Notes: a model not told the origin generated them from the sequence alone. A stretch of 64,000 nt of DNA from Archivesica marissinica (GCA_014843695.1 CM026393.1:4938324-5002323), one strand, 5' to 3'. Counted from the first letter of the stretch, positions 23,401 to 35,632 are shown. Numbers and translations are program-made.

Positions 23401-24190
23401 AATTCTGAGATCTGTCTTCGCGGAATGAGATGGTTCGTCCGTTTTCCCAGGGGTGACAGAGGTAATGACACCCATTCCATGAAATGTCCCTTTGCCGTCA
23501 ATAGTGATAATGTTGTGATCAACATTATCAGCGGCAAAGAGGACAGATATATCCAGGAAATCTACATCACCACCTAGGACATCAGGTTCCACACACTCCG
23601 CTGTATTTTTTTCAAATCTGATCACTTCTGTGTATAAGCAACAGAATCCCATTTCATAAAGAGTATCCACAATGAACTTCGAACGATACAGATGATGAAT
23701 TTGCACGGCAAGTCCCATTTGTAGCGGTGCAATGACAGATCGTGGGTGAACTGCCTGAATTATGGCATGACCAACTGCCGCAACCTTGCGTCTTGTGTCT
23801 TTCCAACGATCAATGTGTCCAGTGCTGTCCGCAGACTAGTCGGAATGAACGATTGGGCCGAGTCAATAGTTATGAACTTGCGGTCATTTGGATTTGTGTG
23901 CTATATATATAGGCCAACATCATTTTTTATGATCTAAATGTGTTCTTTGTCACCAAAAACCTAGGGGTAGACACCAAGATCATCAAATTTGAGTTGATAG
24001 TTACATAGTTATGATCATTAAGAGGTTTCGGCGGCCATCTTGGACGCCATTTTGAAAAAAACACTTTTCCGGGGGTCCTACTTTGGTAAACTTTTAGTAT
24101 GTTATAAAGTACATTAATCCCTACCAGAATCAGTTGTTTTGTAGCAATTTTTTGGGGGTTGAGGGTGTATTTTCATACATCGACCTGACT
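20470..24190 (-). mobile_element. DNA-transposon-like element, ~280-bp TIRs, FEN-like/CXC gene
   Basis: The left arm (about 20470-20755) and right arm (about 23898-24190) are inverted copies of one sequence at high identity. Shared blocks include AACCCCCAAAAAATTGCTAC, CTGATTCTGGTAGGGATTA, GGCGTCCAAGATGGCCGCCG and TTTGATGATCTTGGTGTCTA, and both arms end inside at ggcctatatatata. A diverged second copy of part of the arm lies at 20766-20900. The interior is filled by one decayed minus-strand gene (20987-23890) that reaches almost to the right arm. The outer boundary is uncertain by a few bases because the target SINE has diverged. The superfamily is not assigned. Confidence 0.75.
20987..23890 (-). 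pseudogene. Broken gene: FEN/XPG-like PIN nuclease with C-terminal CXC domain
   Basis: Six or more minus-strand frames join in order, separated by frameshifts (about 23790, 23065, 22660, 22230 onward, 21775, 21290) and a stop at about 22740. The N-terminal part has KVAAVGHAIIQAVHPRS and GLAVQIHHLYRSKFIVDTLY; the middle has MINMYSGDKSCILSTL and LGAIGTLMEGTGLKNILETV. A nuclease-like core follows with three acidic clusters: GDADVD (21813-21830), GEDTDLLIL (about 21740-21768) and GCDSTSRIYGVGK (about 21545-21585). Their order and spacing recall FEN1/XPG (EAEA, EDMD, GCDYT...GVG). A C-terminal CXC-type region, CNCSGGCKSCRCSC with CGPC (about 21050-21155), ends the protein. Similar long proteins of unknown role are, to my knowledge, abundant in cnidarians and molluscs. 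The N-terminus is missing. Confidence 0.7.
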
Positions 24191-24630
24191 GATGCGCCGC
24201 CTCCTGAAGAGATCAGACATTTTAGATTGTTTGGAGGATAGTGCAATGTCACAAAAGAACCAGAGGAGACTCTGGAATGGGTCTCTGTCTGTATCATTGC
24301 ACTATCCTCCAAAATCTAAAATGACTAATCTCTTCAGGTGTCGCTCATATGGGCAACCGGTAGCGACGATAAATAAATGTAAAACACACACTATTTATAC
24401 TAAGAATAACTATGCATGGATTACTGTTAAGCACAAGAAACGACAATATACCAAACATGTCGACAGTGTTTTAGAAAAGGGTTGTTGCACTGACTACATG
24501 TATATCAACCAATTTAGCTAATGAATGCCTTTAAATCTTAATGTATGTATATTCAATATGCTAGGTCACTTGCATAAGTGGTGAAGGGTGGTAGGGGAAA
24601 CTTACATTTGTATATTCGACCTGTAAATAG

Positions 24631-24722
24631 CACAGGGATTCGGAACGTTTGGGGGTACTAGTATATATATTTAAGTACTTAAATATATATACTAGTACCC
24701 CCAAACGTGCCGAATCCCTGTG
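24631..24722. mobile_element. Palindromic MITE, 8-bp target duplication, copy 1
   Basis: CACAGGGATTCGG at 24631 and its complement CCGAATCCCTGTG ending at 24722 bound a nearly perfect 92-bp palindrome centred on ttaagtacttaa. The flanks 24623-24630 and 24723-24730 are both gtaaatag. An 8-bp duplication next to a CA...GGG terminus fits hAT-type transposition. A second copy is at 52374-52460. Confidence 0.85.
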
Positions 24723-24730
24723 GTAAATAG

Positions 24731-27700
24731 GGGTGAAAAGGTTAGACAAGAAAGTAGCAGTTAATGGAAATTAAAAATTAGGAAGCAGTGGTTAGGTAAA
24801 ATACATTAAGACATAAAAACATATATATTGACAAAATGTTGCTACCAAGTCATTTTGTCCTTGTTTATAAATACATGTAGGCCTACAGTCTGGTGGAAAA
24901 AACAAGGAATTTCTATAGTCAACAGTTGTCATCTGTGACCTGGGTTGGGGATTTGCATCAGGGAATCACTTAATAACAAGATTAAGAAATAAACATGTTT
25001 AATGCAAGTAAGATACTACAAATATCATCATGGTACATGACAGCAATGTTTCTACACAGATATTCAAAAAGATGCAAATCATAAAACATTGATGACCATA
25101 ATTTATATAGTCTAAATACATATATACATGCAATTGCATAAGAAATTATACATTTCTAACAACTTGAGCAAATATTTCTGATGTTTTAGTTTATTAACAA
25201 TAAAGTGGACCACGATGGCCCTATATCGCTCACCTGACTCCATTGTTCACACAAGGGTGTCATGCAACAACTATGAATATCATTATATTGTACATTGATC
25301 AATCTTACTAAATGTCAGTGGTAGATTTGTAATATTTTGAGATGAAAGAATTTGTACCATGATGACAAGTAAATACTAAATCATAAATGGTGACTATAGA
25401 CCCTATGGTTGCTTGAACATGTTCATTGTGACGACGTCGGATGGGCGGTAACCATATATGTAGTTTCTTCAACACTTGCTAAAGTTTTTCAGGATTTACG
25501 CATCTATAAACTACACGAGGGGATGCTATATTGTGATGTCCGCTTTAAACATCGAAAAAGGTTATTAACGGAAATAAACTAATGATCGAAAATGGATAAC
25601 GGCTATTTTGAACATTGTGCGTAATTTCCACTTGTTTTACATAGAAACTACCGCCAATCTGTAGGAGTAAGCAGGTCAAGTGGTTGGGAAATATTTCTCC
25701 ATAATTTAAATATGTAATTAATGGATGGTTATTTGGGTCAGGCAGTCAGTGATTAAGCTTGGCTGAAATCTTGGGAAGAAGTCACTTATTCCTAACTTCT
25801 TCTCACTATTCATACAGTTAGAAATTTGAAAATTTACAGAGAAGTATAACTTCAACTACTGTTGAAGAATGTATGTTTAAATGTTAAACCAAATTGACCT
25901 GCATAGCCTACAGTAAATAAATATGTTATTGCTCTCTATCGTGACATGTATTTCACTAATATTCCAACACATTCAAGACACTGTATTGAGTGTTTTCCAA
26001 AATCACAATAAATCGTACAATGATCATCTTATTATTTTGCTATGTCTCTTCACAGACAACCACTATGACACATTTAACTGTTCACATACGGAACGATACA
26101 GTACAACCGAACATCTGTGACCATCTGCAGCAAATATGTATTCCTGTAAAAGACAATATATAAATTCTTGTTATTGTATATACAGGCCCAACAGCTGTAG
26201 ATTGCTGTAATTGACATTGGCTTGCTGGCCATTAGTCATAATATAAGTTTTGGTATTATAATTTTTAGTGGCTTTACTGCGAGTACATGTATGCACTACA
26301 ATAACGTGGGATCTTGGAAACATGATCTGATCGGACAAATCTATAATGTGGACCAATCTCCGAGTTTATTGAATGCTAGACTTCATGTGTATTTCCAGGA
26401 TCCTATCTACATGTTCCTGGTACTTGCAAAAATAATCCACCATATTGGAAATCTTAAAATCATCAAAAATTATGGGAATTATAATAGAAATAGTAAATGA
26501 ATTTAAAATGGTAGACATATTGAATGGCAATTGGCAGTTTCGTGGAATCAAGTATAAGTTTTGAGAAGCGATTAAGAAAAAACGGCAGACAAGACAGGCA
26601 AAGAACATGGTACCAATTGTGAGAACAAGTTGTCAATAAATCACAAAGTTGTGATAAACTTCAGCCAAACATGGAGATGACCATTTCGTAATTGCTACAA
26701 TCAACATGACCTATCCCACATCATGGCATAGTGTGGGGCCGTTACCTTTCAGGATGATCATTACCTTGTGAACCATACCATATCACTGATCAGTCAATTG
26801 TAACCCCCCAACTCTCCTCCCCATCATATACAATTGTAAATGCTACGGCATGTTCCAAAATTATAAAACATTCTCAACTCTCAAGATGAATATCAAGCAT
26901 TTTTGATTGGCCGATTCTGGGTATCAACCTAACACTATGGTACAGAATTTGAAAATAGTTTTATAAACTACTATTTTTATGTTTGAATGTACATAATTTT
27001 ATGCAGCAGTGCTTATTCGAAAGTGGTGACAACGGCAGGAACTAAAGGTTTATTGTTTGTTGCTCCATTTGTGAATTCAAATTATCTTCCTCGCATACTA
27101 ACTTTTGTGATTTCAAAAATCTCAGACATTGGCACAATTCAATTATGGCAGGCTTGTTGTATATACAAGCATATTAATGACAATTTCTTCATATTATCAT
27201 CAACATATGTAATCTGAGTTTCACTACAAACTGTTTTGGCACCATAGAAACCATAGGCACCAATTACAGGCCATGATATTGTGATATTAATAGTTTGACA
27301 CTGGTCAGACAAATGATTAAAATGCATACAAAATCTGATGTGTCTGACATGAGGAGTATTTCTCACTAGGGTTTCCACGGTTACACGTGTAAACTGAGCT
27401 GTGTCGTGTAATAGCAATACAAGTGTACTAATTGAGTAACCGTGTACACTATCTTAATTGATGACATCGTATAATGAAGTTTAGTGACGTAATAAAATCA
27501 TAGCATCGACCGTTTCACTGAATTTTGTGAGACCTAGTACATGTCAGGGTTGGCCGGGAAATACTGGGGGCGGGAAATAATCATGGAGAATAAACAAAGT
27601 GTAAATGATGTCATGCCGTGTACACGTTTACAAAAATATGTACACGTGGCAGCCCTATTTCTCACACATACATGTATCAACATTACCCGAGATTTGACAG

Positions 27701-27895
27701 GACACAAATTTGTGACGGGCAGACGGAGACCATTCCGCTATGCGTGTTAAATATACAGAGATGCTATTAACAAAGGGTGTTAAATAATGAAAATAAAATT
27801 ACAGAGAATGTAGAAGTGGAATTCGCAGTTACAATTGCAAGGCAATGCACTTAAATTTCACATAAGTATTGTCTTATCTGCCTTGTGGCGATGGA
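24731..27895. other. Long AT-rich interval, no gene seen
   Basis: I found no protein motifs, RNA genes or clear element ends in these 3.1 kb. Small ORFs such as 26222-26500 and 26987-27217 have no recognisable content. Confidence 0.45.
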
Positions 27896-28134
27896 TTAAC
27901 ACTTTCCTTCATAGAGATTTAAGTTAGTATACTATTATATCTCCATACAAACGACAGCCATTTAGTTATAGTGCAGTGGATAAGTAGTCACCATATCTAT
28001 CCCAACTCCATAGATATTACTGGGAAAACATGAGATTCTGGCCTGCATTATGAACATTGGTTTGGCTACTACATTGTCAATGTATGCGTATTGGTAATGG
28101 CATCAAGAGGTGCTTCTATGGGGGAAAGGGTTAA
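27896..28134. mobile_element. piggyBac-like MITE, copy 2, TTAA at both ends
   Basis: TTAACACTTTCC at the left and GGGGGAAAGGGTTAA at the right give matching TTAA flanks and an imperfect terminal inverted repeat. The interior matches 16398-16645. TTAA target duplication with CCC-type termini is the piggyBac signature. There is no coding capacity. Confidence 0.7.
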
Positions 28135-28217
28135 TATAAGTTGTAGGAACTTGTTTCGCAATCAAGTTAAACTAAATTTGTATAAACTAAAAGTGGATTG
28201 TTTTGGCAAATACTTAC

Positions 28218-28285
28218 ACCATGATGAAATCCAAGGAATGCCATTGAGCTTGAATCTGTAACTTAACATCCTAGGTTGGAATGTC
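28218..28285 (-). other. Possible 68-nt exon, unrecognised
   Basis: On the minus strand TTTTTAG at 28286-28292 opens TFQPRMLSYRFKLNGIPWISSW, and the segment ends at a strong donor GTAAGT (28217-28212). Splice signals and amino-acid composition are plausible for a real exon, but no other exon or family match supports it. Confidence 0.25.
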
Positions 28286-29905
28286 CTAAAAATAATAAAA
28301 CATGTACATGTACACCAGTGAGATGTTTTAACAGGAGCAGGGTAATACATATGTCGACGAAAACCACGCCCAGTTGAAAGTGCTGTCACCCTTTTTGAAT
28401 ATTTACTCATTGAAAAACAAATTAATATTAGTTTGTCTTGCTGAGAAATTGAATTTTCCATTTGGAAACTGATAGCATGTTGAGCAAAGAAAACACAGAT
28501 AAAACAGAGGAAACAACTTAAGATGTATATACTTTTTGGGAGTATTCAGGGATAGTAACACTGCGATATGAAGTGTTTGGAGGTACTAGTATATAAATGG
28601 TAGTTCAGGGATTCTATTCAGTAGGACGTCAGATTTCGCACTGATCAATAAAGTGGCCCTATATGCAACAATTGTAAAGAAATCTGTTCCAAGTATAGCG
28701 CCTATCCAGAGTCTTTATATATATATATAACAAGTGTTCTTCAAATAAAACACAATTTTAAAATGCATGTATATATGTATGTATGCTATATAATAATTTC
28801 ACAAAACGTTTGCCGCATCCAGCCAGATTTCACTCAAAAGACGCGGGTTTGTTCATCAAAAAATATAATTTTCGACGAGGTGCTTCAGTAGTGTAGATTA
28901 ATAATGACACAATACTAATGAAAATCACTTGACTATTTCCTGAATACCCCCTAAAACTACAAACAAGAAAAACACATTAATAAATTGTTGACTGCTAAAA
29001 TTATTGAGCTACTTATACATGTAGTCTTTACTTTAGCCAGCGTGCAGAGTTAAATATAGATATAATTATTACTAGTCTGCACAGTAATTTACCCTTTTTT
29101 GATAATGATGGGTTTTCAGTCATCACATCTATACAGTCTGGTGGACAGTTCCGGCTTGACAGGTTCCCAGCCGCTTCCTCGTCTAAGTCAACACAACCAA
29201 GGTGGAACCCATCTCATTACAAATTGATAAATGCGCTGCATCATCATCTTTATATCATAATTGTGTTAGCGACAGAGGCAATGTAGCATGTTGTCTGGAA
29301 CCGAGTCTACCACGCTGTGTTTCCACTTCCTGGACATTGCACATGATGTCAACCTAGTAGAATAAAAGGTGTGTTTTGCATATAAACCGACAGTTATGAA
29401 ATGCTAAACTGTCTAATCTTATCAGTGATTATTATGACATTGCAATTACTTTAGTTGGTGTCGGTTCTTCAGACTGCCCAGTTAATTGGTTAATCCAGTT
29501 GGAAGTGTGGAAGGCTTGCAAGACGGCAGCAATGTGTTCAAGCCCCCAGGACACAGGTTTTCAGGTAGTTAAACATGTTTGCTACACTCCTTGTTGTTAG
29601 TCAAAGGCATATATTATGTGGATTTGCTAAATAAACATTGGTGTTGTATAATTAGAAGTCATTGCAGATATAGCGTGTGACTGACATGTTCTGCTTAAAA
29701 CCATAGGAAAGAAACGTTTGCCTTGCCAGGGGTATTTACAATGTAGCGGCATCGGTTATCTTTAGTGTTGTTGATGGTGTAAAGGACAATGAGTAGCTTT
29801 ATTTTGCGAGTAATTCTCAGCACCTCATACTCGTCGGTACATTTACAAAGAACAGGAGGGAGAAGTGTAGCGATTCGGCACAGTCTATACATCAGACTGC
29901 ACATG
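28286..29905. other. Intergenic, half-copy of palindromic MITE near 28570
   Basis: 28571-28600 (aagtgtttggaggtactagtat) resembles one arm of the palindromic MITE at 24631-24722. The rest is AT-rich. The segment 29100-29355 has coding-like composition on the minus strand but its frames are broken. Confidence 0.4.
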
Positions 29906-30174
29906 CCCACTTAGGAGAGCCAACTTGCAAGCGGGTGGTCGTGGGTTCAATCCCTGCACCATTTTACTTTTTAGTATGTATGTATGTTCCATTCATATCA
30001 AACCCCTTGCACGGACCTAGCCATGTTTTCATGGGCAGGGTTAGCCGACAAATACTAAGCAATGTGTGTTAGGTGCCTTGCAACAATGACACTACATATG
30101 TGACCTGACCGATCATACAACCCGAGACAGTTCCATACCAAATCCGACGCTCTACTAATGGACCAAGGACGCTA
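29906..30174. repeat. tRNA-like fragment and diverged SINE family 2
   Basis: 29906-29965 (plus) resembles a tRNA 3' half with B box GGTTCAATCC. 29975-30174 is a diverged minus-strand family 2 SINE; its B-box region (cgatcatacaacccgagac) has mutated. Neither is a functional tRNA gene. Confidence 0.5.
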
Positions 30175-30900
30175 GTCCTATATATGTAACTGATATATAT
30201 AATTATACAATATATATATAAGACCTCTACATAAAATATTTGTCTTCTGTTAGTTCGAGGTCTTATCGTTAAAGCTCAATTTTGCATAGCAATTTCCGCC
30301 CTGATCCGATGGCGGGATTATTGACCAATATTTTGAAGCTTTTCGGACATGAACGGTTATAAATGTGTGCATTGGCGTTAAGAATAATCCTAAACATAGA
30401 TATTAAGAACGCTTAAAATATATTGTCTAACTGTTGTGCATATCATTTAGCTGTTTGAAGTAGACAGGTGAAATTCTCCCATTTTTTCTGGGCAGTCTTC
30501 ACAAAAGAAATCCAAATGAAATAGTTTTAGTACATTTCATGCGTATGAACAATTGAATATTAAACAAAATCTTATTTGGTTCACCGTAATGGCACGGAGA
30601 TAAATCTTGTAAACATTTTCGTCTAATTATTTCTATTTTTCGCAACAATCAAATATTCAAAATGGACGATTTGGAATGGCGAAACTCTGCCACGAAATTT
30701 AAACGTTGATTTCTTGTATAATGTCAAGAGACGTAATAGACTGCAGAATTCAATACAACGCCTACGGTATGTGTGTTCATCCTGTTAACGATTTATAAAA
30801 ACAACTCTTTTATTAGTATATAAAATATGCTACGCGTAATTGAGGTTTAGTAGCATTTAGAATTTGAAAAATGCCTGGATTATGGATTGTTTGGCCTATA

Positions 30901-31110
30901 TGTTTGTATGTTCCTTTAATGTCAAACCCCTCGCGGGACGTAGACATGTTTTCCTGGGCAGGCTTAGCCGACCTAAGCGATTAACCAGTACTAAGCAATG
31001 TGTGTGAGGTGTCTTGCTCAATGACACTACATACGTGGTCTGACCGAGTATCGAACCCGGGACCGTTCGATTCCAAATTCGCCGCTCTACCACTGGACCA
31101 CGGACGCCAC
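30901..31110 (-). repeat. tRNA-derived SINE, family 2, near-complete
   Basis: Nearly the same as 5799-6010. The minus-strand head tggcgtccgtggtccagtgg and B box GGTTCGATAC are intact. The body ends in gacattaaaggaacataca. Confidence 0.7.
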
Positions 31111-33568
31111 ACGTAATTCTATGGTCATATATTAAGTAATGTTACTTGCTATATGATCATAGGGCAAAAAAGTGTGTCTTGTGCCTGTGCCTGGATAGTA
31201 AAAGGTCACTTTTTTCAAGTCTAAATATTACTACAAGGACGCCACCCATTTTTCTTCAACAATTCAATGGGAAATCCAGGTCACAGACACAGGTGTACAT
31301 AATTGTAAAGTTTTTAAAAGATCCCAACATACCCAAACTCATTAAATGCATTAAACAATGCATAAACACATAAACATAAATATGTAACCAGGTGGAAATT
31401 GTTGATGCTTAGGTTTACGTTTATTTAGCCCCTGTCATATAGCAGTTTGGTAAGAGTTGTTTGTTGTCTCCCCTTGACCAGAGTACAGTTTATAAATCAT
31501 GTTCATTCAGCCGTGGTTGGTTTCCCGCGCTATAGTTTTATGATCAGCTGATTTCACTGCCTTCCATATATCTGAAGTGGTCAGATGTCAATATTTAGTC
31601 ATATTTATTTTAGTTAATTTCAATCATGGAATAACAGATTATCACCGTGAGAGAGAAAGTGTAATAGTGGAGTTTGTACAGCAACAGGTCCAATCCACAA
31701 TTGGGCTTGACTGTTGTACGTTAACCAGTTTTACCGTGCTGTGCACAATATATACTATAAACTACGATCTGGTTGTCTTTGTGAATTGTCTTGTCCCTGA
31801 TCAACGAACCCCACCCTCGGATCTCGGAGCTAGTGACTAGTTTCTATATATGGATATTCTTTAAGTACCCCACCGTTAAATGGGCCGGAATAAGCCGTAT
31901 TACAAATACACAAACACAACATAATAATACTAATAGTATATTAACATACTGATAACGGAATGTAATGATGTATAACGGGAACAAATATGTTTTAACAAAA
32001 TACCCCACCCACCACAGGCTTCAAGACTAATATAGTCGCACTTGTTGCAATATTTATATGTTGCGACCTTCAAGATAAATGACAAATATCGGAATCTGAA
32101 TGACCGGTCGAGAAAAAGATTTTACGTGCAAAGCAGTTCAATGAGGGCCGTCGTTGGAGCTATGTTGATGATACGCACGGCCAAATACTAGTATGCTTGT
32201 TTGTCGAGTGAGCATAGCGAGTACGCCAGGGGGTCGGGGGCATGCCCTCCCTGCGATATTTTGAAATGAGGAAGCAAATTCCTGCATTTCAAAACATACA
32301 GCTGCAGGACTAAACTTCTTACGACAATCCGTATAAAGGTATAAATTAAGGCTAGATGTATACTATACATGATCTATCGCCCTTATCAATTAAACAAGCA
32401 CATAAAATAGCACAAACTAAATTTCGAGATGCACCATATTTGCAATGGGCTCAATTATTCCACCACTCCACACATCACGGCGCCTATGTATCCCTACTAG
32501 TGTGGTTTTATTGCAATTTTTGAGTTTTCATTTTTTCATTTTCTTTAACCACGTGCGTACTTGCGTATGCCCAGCGACGGGCCTGATTAATTTATTTTAA
32601 TTTAAATTATTATGTAACTGAATCAAGTGAATGCTATGATTTTTGGAAAGTAGGTCAACATTTAAAAACAGGTTCTAATAATTACGCCAAATAGACTACA
32701 TCTATATACCAGTACAATACAGAAATATTTCCTAAATCAAAACGATATTACTTACTTGTTATTATTATTAGACATATAACGTTGCTAACATTATATCACA
32801 GGCTGCAAAACATCGGTCTATTCTGTTCGCCGTCAAATGGTGCTATTTTTTAATTGTACATGTATGCAATTACTGCGTAGTGATATTTTTGCCAACAACA
32901 CACAACACCAAACATATTTTCCCAATAACAACTCACTAACATTTCACCTCATGGATTGATGTTCCTAAACGTAACGGACTATTATAAATAAACAAATATA
33001 AGAAAAGTAGATGGAACTATTTTGATTTTAGTGAGTTTGCTTGTGAGGTCGGTCGATTCTATTACATGATGGGGGAGATGGGTTTTTATCTGCATTTACA
33101 GACACTGATATTATACATAAATAGAGTTATATCATTTTAATAACATATTAATACTAGAGGAATGACTTACTAAGTATAACATATGAATAGAAATGACATA
33201 AATAGAACATATTTCACATATATACAACATTGTTATACTTTATTACATCCCTAATTGCTGGGTAAATCCATTTTTACCACAATACCAATTATAACTAATA
33301 ATAATAATAATAAAAAAGAATAGTTATACAGAATTGTTATTCGTTATGAAAATATTTTGAAAACGAAAATAGAATGCCGTCGCGGCAAAGGTCAACATTT
33401 ATTTCGCTTGTAATTTGCTATATACCATATGTTTGAAGACTAAATTGTAGATTTATTTAAAAATAAAATATAAATCTAAAATATTTTCCTTTATTCCTTG
33501 ATATTTTCTTTATTTCCAGAGTTGTTTATTTTAATTGTTTACGTTATTGCTCATACACATGTGAGTGG
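31111..33568. other. AT-rich intergenic DNA, no gene seen
   Basis: No exon or transposon boundary was recognised. The left end of the ISL2EU-like element that follows should lie in the last part of this interval, but I could not locate it. Confidence 0.4.
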
Positions 33569-33654
33569 GTGGGGTTTGCTTTTAACGTTTTCATTACGAA
33601 TTTATCGTTCTGCCATGTTATACATCTTGAAACATTTCCCTATTCTATTTTCAG

Positions 33655-35083
33655 ATTAGTGTCTTACGAGAGAAATCAAAATTTTGGAAATGTAGAGACT
33701 TTAGAGCCTGAATACAACATGATATTACCAGATCCCACAAAATATGCGGATGTCAACTCGGATTCAAAATTTCCGAAAACAGAACTAGACAGTGTGCATA
33801 AGTATCTGGCACAGCATGAGAAGACCCTGGGTACTCGTATTCAACGACTATACAATGAGCACTTTTTGAAGTATTTCCGTATGTCACCCGGAGAGGATGT
33901 TGTATATATTAAATCAAGTTGTCATGCAGAGATGAAGAAAGGTGTGTGCTACACTGTAGATGTTGAAGTTAACTCTGGGGGGTCAGTTATTGAGGCACAG
34001 TGTGAATGTGCTGGTGGTATGGGGCCTCAAGCCCACTGCAAACATGTGTGCACAGTACTTTATGGTGCAGTAATGTTCTCCCAGAAAAAGACAGTAAAAA
34101 CGGAAGAAACATGCACACAAAAATTGCAAAGTTTCCATAAATGTAAAAAATATTTAGGAAGTCCATTAAAGGCTAATAAACTTGATATGCCAGGTGCAGC
34201 TGAATTAACAAACATTGACTTTGACCCAAGACCAGAGCAGTTTAGAAATTCTGTTAACTATCAAGACCATTTCAGAAATACATGCTTGAATTTTCCTGGC
34301 CCAAAATGCCAATATTTCAAACTTTTGAGCTGGCAAACACTAAAGCTGTTGCATTAGATCATGACTATTTAAAACTTTCGCCAGAAGAAAATTTCCTCGA
34401 AAAGATTAGCGTTACCAAAATCAGTAATGAAACGGTTATCGACATCGAAAAAAAAAAACAATGGGTCAGAGTGCAAATAAACTATGGAAGGAGGAACGTA
34501 CAAAGCGTCTACCATCCTCAATGTTTGGTAAAATTTGCAAGTCCACTGACCGGACCGATAAACTAGCCAGATCTTTAGTTGATACAAGAGAAATAAAAGC
34601 GCCCCCCCTTGGAACATGGACACAAACATGAAGCAATCGCTATAACAAGATTTATGGAAGACACCAGCAACACTGCATTCCTGTGGTTTAGTGGTCTCGA
34701 AACAATTTCCATTTTTGGCATCTTCACCAGATGGATTTATTAATGCAAAGCATGTTATTGAAGTAAAATGTCCTTATTCTGCAAGAGACAAAGATATATC
34801 TCCTGTCACAGTGCCTTATTTAAATTGTAACGACTGTGGGCAATATTATCTTAATACGAATCATAATTACTATTATCAAATCCAAGGCCAGTTATTGTGC
34901 ACTGGAGCTGAAAAATGTTCACTGATAATCTGTTCAGCAGATAACCTAAAGGTTAAGGACATCAAATTTTTTGATATTGAAAAAAATGACACTTTCATAT
35001 CAGGAATGGTTGACCAGTTAAAAACTTTCTTTGAAAGCAATTTCAAAGGGGTCTTGCTGGACATAAATATAATCCATGTATAA
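33655..35083 (+). pseudogene. SWIM zinc finger plus YqaJ-type exonuclease gene, frameshifted
   Basis: An exon-like start follows TTCTATTTTCAG at 33654. The first frame holds a SWIM finger, CEC...CKH (34004-34045). Further frames carry the YqaJ fold: QSANKLWKEER with MFGKICK (about 34465-34540), EHGHKHEAIAI (about 34612-34645), SPDGF (34725-34740), IEVKCPYS (34758-34781) and YYYQIQGQL (34870-34896). The acidic E, D and E-x-K positions of this lambda-exonuclease-like family are visible. Frame changes are needed near 34290, in an A run near 34450, in a C run near 34605 and near 34690. Two lie in homopolymers and might be sequence errors. The C-terminal end is short. Confidence 0.8.
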
Positions 35084-35632
35084 ACAATATTTTCACACTT
35101 GATTCAGAAACGGAGAAAAACGTTGACAGTTCAAAGTTGGTTGAATATCGCCTTAACTTAATCAAACTCATAAACAGTTGGTTTTCAACAGATATACCTG
35201 TTATTTGAAAATATATGTATTTCAAACAGTATGTTGCGGGTCCCAAAGTATTCAACACAAACATAAATTGAGCATGTGACTCCAGACCAGTATAAAAATG
35301 TATCAGCTCATTATTCGAAGAAAATCGTTCAATTGAAAACATTGGCGTCTCATCAGTCTGGGCCATACAGTTTGCTACAGTGAATTAATTCATCTTCAAA
35401 TAGAGGAGTTGCAATCAATGTCTCAGAATCTATTACTTCTTCTGTGCAATCAACATGTTCAGTAAACTTTTTTCCAATTCCATTTTACAAGACATATCAC
35501 ATAAACTTTTTGTAAAATCCCGCCTCAAAATTCTTACATTCGTATTTTTTGCTGTCTCCCCTTCCTCTGATGTCCAAGGAAAAATACTAGGCATAGCTGT
35601 TGCGAGAAGCCGATCATATCCAGGTTTCAGTC
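35043..35632 (-). pseudogene. Transposase exon 2, DDE_4-type N-terminal region, truncated
   Basis: After an acceptor TTTTCAG (35639-35633) the minus strand reads LKPGYDRLLATAMPSIFPW. Then, through two frame changes (about 35450 and 35375), it reads TDETPMFSIERF, FYTGLESHAQFMFVLNTLGP and SVENQLFMSLIKLRR, ending in an HTH-like FSVSESSV and TWIIFM. These are the segments that precede the DDE catalytic domain in THAP-linked ISL2EU/Harbinger-type transposases. The catalytic part is missing. The phase (GA start after a final G) fits the THAP exon at 36659-36866. Confidence 0.65.

Larger units (their letters stand above)
20424..24386. repeat. Foldback pair of SINE family 1 fragments split by a DNA element
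   Basis: 20427-20467 is the SINE family 1 tail (cgtttatttatcgtcgct...), minus orientation. The next part of the same SINE (gcctcctgaagagatcagac...ggaggatagtgcaatg) resumes at about 24191-24247. A second, plus-oriented piece runs from about 24250 to 24386 and ends gcgacgataaataaatgtaaaac. The last two fold back on each other over about 55 bp. The DNA element at 20470-24190 sits inside the first copy. Confidence 0.65.

Noticed and set aside
29100..29355. Minus-strand segments resembling a C-type lectin core (CNEMGSTLVVL) or a Cys-rich channel segment (NCPPDC)
   Set aside because: The two readings lie in different frames, each broken by stops, and no splice pair rescues either.
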